Of a stretch of 15,000 nucleotides of DNA, positions 1 through 8,969 are shown piece after piece. How positions within the stretch are numbered: position 1 is the stretch's first letter; each line of letters starts with the position of its first letter. Below the pieces are notes generated by a model that was not told the DNA's origin, made no database searches, and saw nothing but the letters and a program-made list of their open reading frames with translations. The DNA is from Chromera velia (lineage: Eukaryota; Sar; Chromeraceae): contig JAHBMJ010005895.1 in NCBI GenBank assembly GCA_018398765.1, positions 9,092-24,091 of the forward strand, given 5' to 3'. The translations under genes were made by a program, and so were the position numbers.

Positions 1-76
1 GTGTGTGTGTGTGTGTGTGTGTGTGAGTGTGAGTGTGAGTGTGTGAGTGTGTGTGTGTATATATATGCATGCATGC
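1..76. repeat. GT/GTGA microsatellite ending in TA and TGCATGC units
   Basis: The window opens inside a GT dinucleotide run that grades into GTGAGT units, then a short TA run, then overlapping TGCATGC motifs at 66-76. The left end is cut by the window edge, so the full length is unknown. Confidence 0.95.
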
Positions 77-556
77 GGGGTCCTGACTGTCTCTTTTGAC
101 AAATGTGCTGCTGCTCCAACGTTCGGTATCGCGAGGGAAGAGAAAAGCTGCTCGATCGCTTCTTTTCATCGGACGGTGCAAACTCACCAAAAACACTTGA
201 GTCGACAGATCCCTTTTGCACGACACATCTGAACCCTCGACAACCTTGCTGCCCCCTGACGCACGCAGGCTGACCCGAGGGACTCCCAAGAGAAGGACTA
301 GAAGGAAGGGGGCAAGAAGACAGGCAGGCTCTCGAGAGATCACTCTGTGATGCAGGGAGAGCGAAGAGACGGCATGTCTTTCTACTGCTGCTGTCCTGCA
401 TTCTGTCCTTTCCTCTGTGCGGCCATCCATCCGCTGATCCGCCTATCCGTCTGCCTTTTTAATCCATTCGCACAAGCATGCAGAGGGGGATTGTGCCGTG
501 TCTCCGTTGGAGGCCACGACATTCGCTTCTTCTGAATAATCTACGTTCAGTTACTA
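77..556. other. Spacer, no gene seen
   Basis: Mixed-composition DNA with short chance ORFs of about 60 codons on the plus strand, none with recognisable motifs or plausible splice context. The palindromic motif GCATGCA occurs at 476-482. It could be promoter or untranslated sequence of a gene outside the window, but nothing here shows that. Confidence 0.5.
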
Positions 557-640
557 ACACACACACACACACACACACACACAGAGGGAGGGACGGGGGG
601 GGGAGGGGGGGAAGAGACAAGGTCGGAAGATTTGGGGGGG
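557..640. repeat. AC microsatellite followed by G-rich tract
   Basis: A clean AC run covers about 557-584 and is followed by a G-rich stretch with several runs of four to seven G (about 590-640). ORFs crossing this region translate only as low-complexity TH or CV repeats and are not genes. Confidence 0.9.
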
Positions 641-1231
641 AAGTTTCACCGGCGATAAGGACAGAACAGGAGAAAAGGATTAAGGGGCACACTAAAGAGG
701 AGCCCCGGTTACAAAAAGAAAACTGCCGAGAATGGGGGAATGGTTTTTTGTTCTTTGAACCTACTCTGTATGAGAAGATGGGACGCGGATAGAGGCAGGA
801 AAAAAAGAGAGCCTTTATGAATTGATTCTTCACTTTGTCATTTCAATCACGCATTTGATCCCTCTCTGAGCGCACGGAAGTGGACACAAACAATGACCCA
901 TCTCAAAAGGGACTGTTCCCTTCTCTTCACTTCAGCCGTTGGCTGGAGGCCGCGATTTTACCCTACCTTTGTTCCTTCCTTTCTCCTTCCTACTATTCCT
1001 TTGTTATTACTTCATTGATGGATGCTCCGTCGCTCCATCAGATGCCGCCGCGATTGCGGTCGGTGCCGAGGGTTGCAGGGAGGTCTGGAGGGAGTGCGGC
1101 TGGCTGGTGTGCCTTTCCCCCTCTTTCACTCTCACTTGGACGCTCTCTCTCTCTCTGATGGCACGGGAAAGCAAATGAGGGTCCGGCGTCCCTAAGTCCC
1201 TAAAGAAGCTGTCGCTGCACGTCTGTGCGTG

Positions 1232-1234
<3 letters not shown>
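641..1234. other. Pyrimidine-biased spacer, no gene seen
   Basis: Contains CT-rich stretches, for example around 1141-1157. Overlapping ORFs of about 90 codons in several frames are low complexity and mutually incompatible, as expected by chance. No conserved domain is seen. Confidence 0.5.
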
Positions 1235-1265
<31 letters not shown>

Positions 1266-1277
1266 TGTGTCTGTGTG
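1235..1277. repeat. GT microsatellite
   Basis: A pure GT run (about 1235-1264) followed by TCTGTG variants, then a G run at about 1287-1295. Confidence 0.95.
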
Positions 1278-2189
1278 GAGCAGCCGGGGGGGGGGTTGGT
1301 CTTTGCAAGGCAGAACCGTTGGCGCTGTCGCAATCGCGATCGGTGCACTGACGGTTCGGTAGAGAGCTACCAATCTAGGTACGTGTGAGACTGCTGCATC
1401 CATCCATCCATCAATCTGTATGTCCGATCGACTGTCATGTGCGGGGAAAGGAGGTGGGGACGAATGAATAAGAAATTAAAGCACCAGAAAGGAACGCAGG
1501 AAGGAAGTTTGGAAGGAAGAAGAGAGCAAACAAACAAACAACCCCCAAAGAAAAGGGGAACGGAGGGAGGGACTCAAGGAAGAGCTTCGATGGAAACGAC
1601 TGGACTTTTCTTGTGTTTTTTCGTGGCAGGCCTTGAGTTTTGTTCATTCCAAGGCGTCTCTTTGCTCTTCATTACAATGTGTATTTACAGCAGGCCGGGT
1701 AGTACTAATTACCATAAGCTTCTTCCTGCTGTGTGGAATACTGGTGCGTCTGCATGGCTTTTTCGCTTCCACACAGTACCGGCCTGAACCGAAACGAAAA
1801 ACACGAAAAAGGCAATTAAGAAGAAGATCCAAGCGCCGACAGACTACTACTATTTTTCCCACTCGCTTGAAAACACCCGCAGGCACTTTGATTGCACTTC
1901 GATTCTGGATCGGTCAAGCAATGGAACGAGCGCTGGATAAACCAATTATGCAATCGCAAAATTGCATTGACGTACGTCTGAATGGTCACCTGCATGTGCA
2001 CTGCATTGCCATTGCGCATGTGCGGGGACGACCGCGCGATTGACCCATCGATTGCCAGGCCCTGTACATCGCACACTTGCGTTTTCATAATCAAAAAATG
2101 CAGCTGCCACAGTGCCACTGTGACTCAGTGAGCTGGAAGTGTTGTCTGCTGGAAGAAGACGCAAGCTGATATAAATGCGAGTCAACACT
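1278..2189. other. Spacer with small inverted repeats, no gene seen
   Basis: The longest ORF, 1633-2043 on the plus strand, has a basic, composition-driven translation with no domain I recognise. Small inverted repeats occur, including CACAGTG-C-CACTGTG at 2108-2122 and ATGCAAT/ATTGCAT arms near 1948-1967. A real small exon cannot be excluded. Confidence 0.45.
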
Positions 2190-3360
2190 GTATGTGTTGT
2201 TGCACTGGACTTTAATTTTTTTCAAGAAGTGTTTAATATCCACGTAAATTTTAATATGTAAAAACATAATATTTACTGTAAAAGTGATAATGAATCCGAT
2301 TGTCAGCGGCGATTGAATCGATATGGTTTGATATGTCAGATATAATATGATACATATATGTAGTATATGCAAACAGTGCCAAACACTCTTTATAAGCTAA
2401 AGATTGTGTAAAGTACATTTATTAATATCGATTGACTCACTGACGAAGCTAGGACTAAGTTGAGACAATAGTGTTTCTAGTAGTGTTTAAATTTCTAAAT
2501 CTTTAACTCAAACCGTTGAAGTATAACATGTATGAAGTCTAAGCTACTGTCTACTAAGCATAAAGTGAACTAATAAAAGAAAGAAATGTAACTCTTTAAA
2601 AAAAAAAGATAACGTAATGGATGTACATAAAGTTTTTATTATCATAATCCTAGAAAAAAACCGTTTTAGATGAGTAGCATAATCGAGTACAAACATAAAT
2701 TATATTAAAAATGTTTGAATCTCACTACATTGGTCTCTCTGCTACGGACAAGTATGTACAAGTGACTATACAAACTTGCTTACGCCCCTTGTCTGTCAAT
2801 CATACGGCATTGGTAAACATGACAGCGACACACGACTGTATACAAACGTACATTTCTATGTTCAGCTTCTTTCACACATGTTAGCTGCAAGTTAAGACAC
2901 TGCCAGTCGCGATTGTTGATTGATTGAGGTCACGATCGACATTGCATAATACTCTTAAAGTACGTAGATGTGACGTATAATTCACATTCTCACATCATTT
3001 CTATAATAAGCCGTGGCTCAGATTCCGTTGTCAGCCGATCAAAACTTGAATGTTTCGATTGGAAAGCGATGTGGAGGCAGTGTTCTCCATACAAGCCACC
3101 CCCAAAGAAGACTCTCTATGTAAATATCATGTTTCGTTTGTACTCATTCTATTGTTTAAACAAACTGAATTTTTATAAGGGTATAAATTCAGTTGTTTAA
3201 ACTAATCCATCAACAAATTCCCATATTACTATATGCAGCTCACATTCAAAGCTTATATACACTGCCTTTTCGATTTGCTATTCTTTTTTAATATGTATAG
3301 ACGTTCAGATACGTTCTATATTAAACAACATTTAATATGAGTGTCTACACAAATAAAAAA
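2190..3360. other. AT-rich island without coding capacity
   Basis: Base composition falls abruptly to strongly AT-rich at about 2190 and recovers near 3370. No ORF of note is present, and the few that exist are hydrophobic runs set by composition. I looked for apicomplexan-type mitochondrial cox or cob protein motifs and saw none. The island contains the hairpin at 3151-3206. It may be a decayed AT-rich transposon or simply intergenic DNA. Confidence 0.6.
3151..3206. repeat. Long imperfect inverted repeat (hairpin)
   Basis: The arm at 3154-3177 (starts GTTTAAACAAACTGAATT) is the reverse complement of 3182-3202 except for one extra A and two extra T. The loop is 4 nt. Adding one more single-base bulge extends the match to 3151 and 3206. 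The GTTTAAAC ends are themselves palindromic. It could fold as a cruciform or RNA hairpin. Function is unknown. Confidence 0.8.
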
Positions 3361-3418
3361 ATATAGCCTAGAATATAGCTCATCTCCGACTGGGGGAACT
3401 GCGTATCAGCATGGGATC

Positions 3419-3619
3419 GAGCCGGAGGAGACTGGACTACGGCGACTAGGCAAACATCGGCAGCAAATCAAAGCATCACGGGAATTTTATGCCGTGCGTT
3501 TGCGTCTTAGACTAGTCCTGTGGTCCTTGCGGCTTGTCGGGGGAGAACCTCCCACCAAGACGTACAAAAGCATCTCGCAGGCCCACCAGCTTAGTAAGCT
3601 CAAGCCTCGAGCAAGCTAA
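3419..3619 (+). repeat. Repeat R1, left copy
   Basis: About 200 bp that recurs at 6483-6681 in the same orientation. Over the core 3419-3585 the two copies differ by 13 substitutions, all transitions, plus one 6-bp indel near 3507-3515. The last ~35 bp align less well, with small gaps. On the minus strand the right copy reads TATAAAA within GCGCGGTATAAAATTCC, while this copy has CATAAAA. The 231 bp between this copy and the LTR-like repeat at 3851 holds no gene. R1 may be a piece of a dispersed element into which the LTR element inserted, or an independent duplication. Confidence 0.85.
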
Positions 3620-3850
3620 GCTAGCTCGAAGGTGTAGAGCTGAAATAGAAGGTAAAGCGGAGCGAAGCGGAGTCGGAGCCGCGTTCTAGTGGAACCTGGA
3701 GAGTGCGGACGCCGCCACAAATAGATAAGTACAAAAAAAGAAAAGGCAGTCTCCTTCCTCTTCCGTTTCTAAGATTGGGCTCTCAAAGAAACGTAAGAAA
3801 ACGATAGCCCATATTGTTAGTTAGCAGTCGCGGATTGATTTACGACACTC

Positions 3851-4308
3851 TGCTTTATCCCTCCTGTCCGGCCACCTTATGGCATCCAGATAGAAGGTAA
3901 AGCGAGGATAAGAACCTTAGGGAAGATCTAGAGAAGGAATGTGAGCAACACTCATTCAGGCAGCAGTTTACAGAAGGTTTAGCTCTAGAGCTATCTGGGA
4001 TTCCAATTAGCTAGGTTCATTCTATCATTGCACAATCTCTACTTATGCTCCTCTCTGTTCCTCTCTCTCAGAGTCTCAGACTCCCGATCTATGACAAACA
4101 AACATTAGCCTTAAATGATCCTATCTGTTGCTCAAATGACATGTTGCTTCAATGCGAACATTGCGAAGGTCAGACTCGACTTCGATCGATGCGCGTGCGA
4201 CATGTACAAAGCAAAGCGCGGCGGCAGAATATGGCGCGGCACATTGGCTCACTCAGTCACGGTGCATATGAAGGCTCAAAGGGCGGCGCCACAGGGTAGG
4301 ACTCCACA
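3851..4308 (-). repeat. LTR-like repeat, copy at 3851 (3' LTR in element orientation)
   Basis: Base-by-base comparison with 5897-6354 gives 25 mismatches in 458 positions (about 94.5% identity) and no indels. All but one mismatch are transitions. Short ORFs within it, such as 4045-4299, are not supported as genes because they do not persist in the other copy. Confidence 0.8.
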
Positions 4309-4320
4309 GATCCCCCCCGG
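4309..4320 (-). other. Candidate polypurine tract
   Basis: On the minus strand seven consecutive G followed by ATC directly precede the TG start of the LTR at 3851-4308. The position is correct for second-strand priming, but the tract is short and interrupted by TC. Confidence 0.35.
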
Positions 4321-5881
4321 CCACGGATAGAGAAATCGCGTCCTCGCGATAAATGAAAGAACGGGTCGAGTATACACTTCAATGCCCGAAGTCGATCTCA
4401 TCCAAGTCGTCATAGATGTCGTTAGAGCTTCAAAAACTTCATCTTGATGGCATCCATGTCCAAAATCTCCGGGGGGCCACGCAAATCACCTCTGTACGTA
4501 CACTTAGAACGATCTTAAAACGCCACGATGTGTGAGGCATGCTCGCAAGTCCAAGGTCATCCAGAGATAGGCGCCCGATGCAGATACTGGTGGCACCAAT
4601 AAAAGCACCTCTCCAGCGCCTGTGTATGTCGTTGACTGGAAGACTCGATCGGAGTTGTAGGTCTCTAGCACCAGCTAGTCAAGGAGTACAATACCCATAT
4701 GTATGCATCCAACTCGGCGTCAATGAATTGTTAACAGCTGCAAAAGGATGTAGAGAAAAGAAAAGGGTGCAGCTACACACTGCTCCACTCATGGCTTCCT
4801 GAAAGCTTATTTGTGTATCGGCCATCCTCGTTCTCACTAAGCTACCATGCCAAGCCAAACTAAACGGTACTTCAGAACACTCTGTCACGACCTCATTCCT
4901 TGAGGTGCATTGCTCCGATTGCTCGATTGTTTACTCCATGAGCAGCCATCACTAGCTTCAAATCCTTCCACTTTCTCACTGTCAGTCGAGAGGAACGGTG
5001 CAACCAGTACATATCGACCTATCACAGGGCAACCCGGCCACGCGGCAGCAGTCACACACTTGACTTTTCGTACTTCAGGGCTGCCGTTCCCTTAGAGGCA
5101 TCAAATACATCCAATGCCTCCTGGCTCAACATCAAGATCGAAAGTGCAAGTCTTTTTGGCTTCGGACAGCGTGTCACTTTGCAGCAGAAAGAACTCTCTC
5201 AGCTTTGCTCTTTTGGAGGGAAGTCCCGACGACTTCATGTGCATGTGTACACAATGGATGGAGTAGTTATAGGGCTGTGGCACACTCAGCCTCCTGCTAA
5301 GCGCCCATACCTTTCGCATCATTTCGATGCAAAAGGATTATTGCACAAAGATGCCAACCATCGTGAATAAGCACACACACCAGCTGCCAGAGTCAGACAG
5401 TCAGTCATGTGCAGACACGGACACAGCAAACAGCAGAGTCACAGCCGGACATAAGCCAGTCCCATTCGATCAAACATAGAACCAGTCACACATTCACAGA
5501 ACAGCAAGCAAAAGAAGCAATCTACTGGCCGTTTCAATTATGATATACTTATAAACGGCAATCTCGATGAGACGGACTCACTCAAAAGTCCAAGCAACAC
5601 CAAGCAACGTACGTCTCTTCAACGCCCTCCAACAATCTTCAGATTCTCTATGCAACCGGCCAGCTAACCGGGGACAAAGGGAAAGCCCAGGATCAGACTC
5701 GAAGCGGATCTCCAAAAGAGGGCTCCAGGCAGCTTGGGACGCAAGGGGACGCTGAATTCCCCTACTCACGGTCTTTGCCTGACCGTGCCCGTATCGTTGC
5801 AATCGGTTTCCAACTGTTGTGCAAAAGGACAGATCTGGTCTCCATCATAGAAGGTATACGAGAGTCGACACTCATCGAGCT

Positions 5882-5893
5882 GAGCGTTCACCA
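5882..5893 (-). other. Candidate primer-binding site
   Basis: On the minus strand TGGTGAACGCTC begins 3 nt after the CA end of the LTR at 5897-6354. A primer-binding site begins TGG because it pairs with a tRNA 3' CCA. I cannot name the tRNA. Confidence 0.4.
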
Positions 5894-5896
5894 CAA

Positions 5897-6354
5897 TGCT
5901 TTATCCCTCCTGTCCGGCCACCTTATGGCGTCCAAACAGAAGGTAAAGCGAGGATAAGAATCTTAGGGAAGATCTAGAGAAGGAATGTGAGCAACACTCA
6001 TTCAGGCAGCAGTTTACAGAAGGTTTAGCTCTAGAGCTATCTAGGATTCCAATCAGCTAGGTTCATTCTATCATTACACAATCTCTACTTATGCTCCTCT
6101 CTGTTTCTCTCTCTCAGAGTCTCAGACTCCCAATCTATGACAAAGAAACATTAGCCTTAAACGATCCTATCTGTTGCTCAAGTGACATGTTGCTTCAATG
6201 CGAACATTGCGAAGGTCAGACTCGACTTTGATCGATGTGCGCGCGACACGTACAAAGCAAAGCGCGGCAGCAGAATGTGGCGCGGCACGTTGGCTCACTC
6301 AGTCACAGCGCATACGAAGGCTTAAAGGGCGGCGCTACAGGGTAGGACTCTACA
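5897..6354 (-). repeat. LTR-like repeat, copy at 5897 (5' LTR in element orientation)
   Basis: Partner of 3851-4308: 458 bp with TG and CA termini. Flanking DNA diverges immediately outside both ends, so the boundaries are sharp. The single transversion between the copies is at 4099 versus its equivalent near 6145 (C/G). Confidence 0.8.
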
Positions 6355-6482
6355 ACCCTCCCTCCCATTCTTCTTTGACTCTTCTCTTTGTTTGAGCATA
6401 CTACTCGGTTAGTGAAGCCCAACTAGGGTGACGAACTATTCCGTACCGGTGCTGTTGTAAAGGAGGGGTAAAGTTTTAGGGG

Positions 6483-6681
6483 GAGCCGGAGGAGACCGGA
6501 CTACGGCGACTAGGCAAACGTTGGCAGCAAATCAAAGCATCGTAGGAATTTTATACCGCGCGTTTGCGTCTAGTCCCGTGGTCCTTGCGGCTTGTCGGGG
6601 GAGAACCTCCCGCCAAGACGCATAAAAGCATCTCGCGGGCCCATGTACTAGCCTAGTATAAGCTCGAGCCTTGAGCAAGCT
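6483..6681 (+). repeat. Repeat R1, right copy
   Basis: Same-orientation partner of 3419-3619, separated from the LTR element by about 128 bp of unrelated sequence. It lacks a 6-bp segment present in the left copy. R1 lies outside the LTRs on both sides, so the order is R1-LTR-interior-LTR-R1, which suggests nesting or an older tandem unit. Confidence 0.85.
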
Positions 6682-6914
6682 ATAAGCTATATCTCTTTAA
6701 GACTTCAGGCTCTTGGCATACAAATACGTCAAGGTCTCAGGCATTTCAAACCAAATTTTCTTCTAGATTTTTTCAATTGTTTCACTTTCTATGAAAAGGT
6801 GTATCGCACATCGATCAGTACACCCCTTCTTCCTTTGCTAGCAGGCCGGATGAAGAAAAAACTCCATAACGTAAGCGAACGCTCTGTACCGTCTGCCTCT
6901 TTAAAATTTCATGT
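6682..6914. other. Spacer, no gene seen
   Basis: Short AT-leaning stretch between the R1 copy and the minisatellite. An ATG at 6799 opens a frame that runs into the minisatellite, but the leading part has no recognisable content. Confidence 0.5.
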
Positions 6915-7375
6915 CTTCCTACTGGAGATCCCGGGTCTTCCCCCACCAAAAATCCCATCTGTTCCCTCCGGAGATCTTGGGTCTTCCCACCAGAGATCCC
7001 AGGTCTTCTCGCCAGGGATTCCAGGTCTTCCTATCGGAGCTTTCCATCAGAGATGCCAGGTTTTCTCATACCGGAAAGTCCGGGACTTCTCGCCGGAGAT
7101 TCCGAGTCTTCCCCTACCAGAGATCCCAGGTCTTCCCCCACCAGAGATCCCAGGTCTTCTCCCACCAGAGATCCCATGTCTTCCCCCACCAGAGATCCTT
7201 CATCTTCTCACCGCAGACCATGGGTCGTCCCACTGGAGATCGCTCCTCCTGCAAGCATTCTATTCCTGCATCGGAAGTACTAGGCCTTCTTGTCGGAGAT
7301 ACCGGGTCTTCCCACCGTCTCCCAAGATTCTGGGACTTCTGACTGGAGATACCAGGCCTTCTTTTCAGAGCTGTT
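6915..7375. repeat. Degenerate 24-bp minisatellite
   Basis: Repeats of a unit close to CCAGAGATCCCAGGTCTTCC plus CCCA (24 bp). The best-conserved copies lie at about 7110-7195 and diverged copies on both sides. Because 24 is a multiple of three, the translation repeats every eight residues in every frame: LPPPEIPG, SSPTRDPR and FPHQRSQV types on the plus strand and a WWGKTWDL type on the minus strand. All three plus frames are open across 7053-7283, so openness is not evidence of coding. A repetitive exon remains possible but is unsupported by flanking exons. Confidence 0.9.
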
Positions 7376-8287
7376 AGGGTGAGAGACCCTATGCACCCTG
7401 CTCTATCAGCTAGACCCTCTGTAGATCTCTGGGATCTATCCAATAGACCTTCTAGAGCTGTCCATCTCTCAGGTATTATTCCATCAATAGCAGCTTTCTA
7501 ACCCTTTGAGGTCTAGTAAAAATCTATGTGATAAGACAAAAAATAAGAGCTTTGTGCTTCTATGTAGATAAACAGACCAGGAGTTGTAATAATTAATTCC
7601 GGTGAATGCCACATATTAATCATTATCATCATCATATACCATCGCCATCAGCCTATTTCTAGGCGTCTACTATTTGGTGATAATACACGTTGGAGGCAAT
7701 TCTATTTATTTCTAGAATAATATTTCGACAGCATAGGCAATTGCAAGTCAATATTTATCCATATGTAGTTTTGCTCTTGATAACAAATAGTTTCAAGCAG
7801 AATGCAAGTTGATCGACGAGCAAATTGCTCCCAGGTTTGAACATCTAAACAAACTAGATTAGATGCACCCCCAGTATAGGGAGACGTGCCGGCGGCATGC
7901 ATACCGACATGTGAATCAACAAAAAATAGTGGTTATGTCATCTATAGTATGTCATGCAAATATTATACACAAAGTAAAAGTATTTTCCATACTGTTGTAA
8001 GTGTAGTACAGCTGAATAGATTGATTGATAATTTTTGTTGCAGGTGCCTTATCACTATGTCAATCTGTTACCAGGGCTAGCAGGGCGCTCGGACTAGCGC
8101 TCAGAAGGAATTCCGAACCCGCACCCCCGAATAAAGAAGAGAATTAAGGAAGCGCTTCCGACGGCTTTCTCCGATCAGTGACACTTTGTATGCCTTTTTC
8201 ATCATTCTTTTTCTTTTTTTTTTTTCACCATTCTGGATTCCCAGCGGACAAAGCTGGTGGAAAAACTGGGCTAACACATAGGCGTAC
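7376..8287. other. AT-rich spacer, no gene seen
   Basis: Contains a TCA-rich patch at about 7615-7640, AT-rich DNA at about 7520-8050, and a poly-T tract at about 8202-8226. ORFs are below 72 codons and featureless. A tRNA-like TTCG element near 8110-8120 was considered and rejected. Confidence 0.5.
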
Positions 8288-8559
8288 CCGAAATCGCTCG
8301 AGCTTCTGTTGTTCCTCTTCTGCCTCCCTCTGTGTCTTCTCTCTCTCGTACTTCTCTATGAGAGCGGCCAAACGAATTAGCTCCCCACGGTAGGCGTCCT
8401 ATTACACCCGGAGCTCAGCGTTCAGAGTGAAGCCCGCTGCCCGTCTCGCCATCTCCAGGCGGCTCTCCAGAGACTCTCGGGAGGCCTCAGCGGCAACCGC
8501 CAGAAGCAAGTGCCTCTGCAGCCTCACAAGCTCCCGCAAGACCTTGTGCAAAAGAGTAG
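8288..8559 (-). pseudogene. Coiled-coil exon relic with two adjacent in-frame stops
   Basis: On the minus strand, a plausible acceptor (TACAAGCAG at 8562) opens a frame that begins TLLHKVLRELVRLQRHLLL and continues with regularly spaced Leu, Glu and Arg as in a coiled coil. Two adjacent stops (TAA TAG at 8404-8399) follow. The frame then resumes as DAYRGELIRLAALIEKYERE and a Glu/Gln/Lys-rich stretch, ending at a GT donor (CGG/GTACGC at 8288/8287). Heptad-like continuity on both sides of the stops argues that this was one coding exon that has been inactivated. An unusual splice or a sequencing error is possible. The protein family is not recognised. Confidence 0.45.
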
Positions 8560-8969
8560 CTGCTTGTACAAAAAAGAGAGGTGCAAATGCAAAAGAATGG
8601 AGAGGAGAGGCCCCTTTCTATTCTCTTCCTTTCTTTTCTTTTCGTTTCATTTCATGTCTTGTCTGGTCTGGTCTTTTTTCTTTAATTTGCGCTATACAAA
8701 AGGTTCTGAATCAGTATGGTTCAGTAGAGAACTCACAAGAACAGAGTGGAAGCCGAGTGCATACATGCACAAGGACCGAGAGAGGAAAGCTTCATATTGA
8801 TATTCAATTTGAACGCATGCAATGTGAACAGCTTTGTGGAGTTATTCCAATCAGTCTTGTACAAAAGTTTCACTCTACCGGAAAACGACTGTGGAGGGCA
8901 AACGAAAGAAACATGCAGAAAAAAAAACATGCTTTCACATATAAACAAAGTCCAAGCAGAAGAAAAGAT

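Larger units (their letters stand above)
4309..5896 (-). pseudogene. Interior of the LTR element: decayed, possible Ty1/copia pol remnants
   Basis: No intact coding sequence. On the minus strand, 5322-5101 encodes a stretch with NYSIHCVHMHMKSSG and, about 10 residues on, KLREFFLL. This resembles the copia integrase core pattern (DDYS...VY.LK......KL.EF), although the DD is lost. Further along the same strand, 5055-4880 is open with a GCPV-like patch. Around 4820-4780 a segment reads ISFQEAM, like the EAM motif just upstream of copia reverse transcriptases. The order (integrase, then GCPV, then EAM) fits copia pol. No gag, protease, or reverse transcriptase catalytic motif is visible. The resemblance is by eye, is broken by stops, and may be chance. 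Confidence 0.3.
3851..6354 (-). mobile_element. Degraded LTR retrotransposon (non-autonomous or internally deleted)
   Basis: Two 458-bp direct repeats without any internal gap flank 1588 bp. Both begin TG and end CA, the hallmark of LTRs. The 6 bp outside them are acactc (3845-3850) and accctc (6355-6360), matching at five of six positions, as expected for an aged target-site duplication. Read on the minus strand, the left LTR (5897-6354) is followed after 3 nt by TGGTGAACGCTC (5893-5882), a plausible primer-binding site because tRNA 3' ends are CCA. A run of seven G at 4318-4312 lies next to the right LTR (3851-4308), where the polypurine tract belongs. The interior is far shorter than an autonomous gag-pol region and has no intact ORF. 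Superfamily is unsure; weak Ty1/copia hints are described under the interior entry. Confidence 0.6.

Noticed and set aside
478-833. Overlapping ORFs on both strands at 459-833
   Set aside because: They cross the AC microsatellite and G runs, are mutually incompatible, and show no domain or splice context.
2190-3360. Nuclear insertion of mitochondrial cox or cob fragments
   Set aside because: No cytochrome b or cox1 protein motifs could be read in any frame; AT richness alone is not evidence.
4045-4330. ORFs inside the left LTR-like repeat
   Set aside because: They are not maintained in the second copy of the repeat and have no motif.
3851-6354. LTR element in plus-strand orientation
   Set aside because: No TGG primer site follows the left repeat, and no purine tract precedes the right one; both signals appear only on the minus strand.
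6915-7375. CRISPR array
   Set aside because: Units are contiguous 24-bp tandem repeats without unique spacers, in eukaryotic DNA.
8060-8125. tRNA-like sequence with a GGGTTCGG element on the minus strand
   Set aside because: The T-arm stem does not pair, and no acceptor stem or anticodon arm could be laid out.
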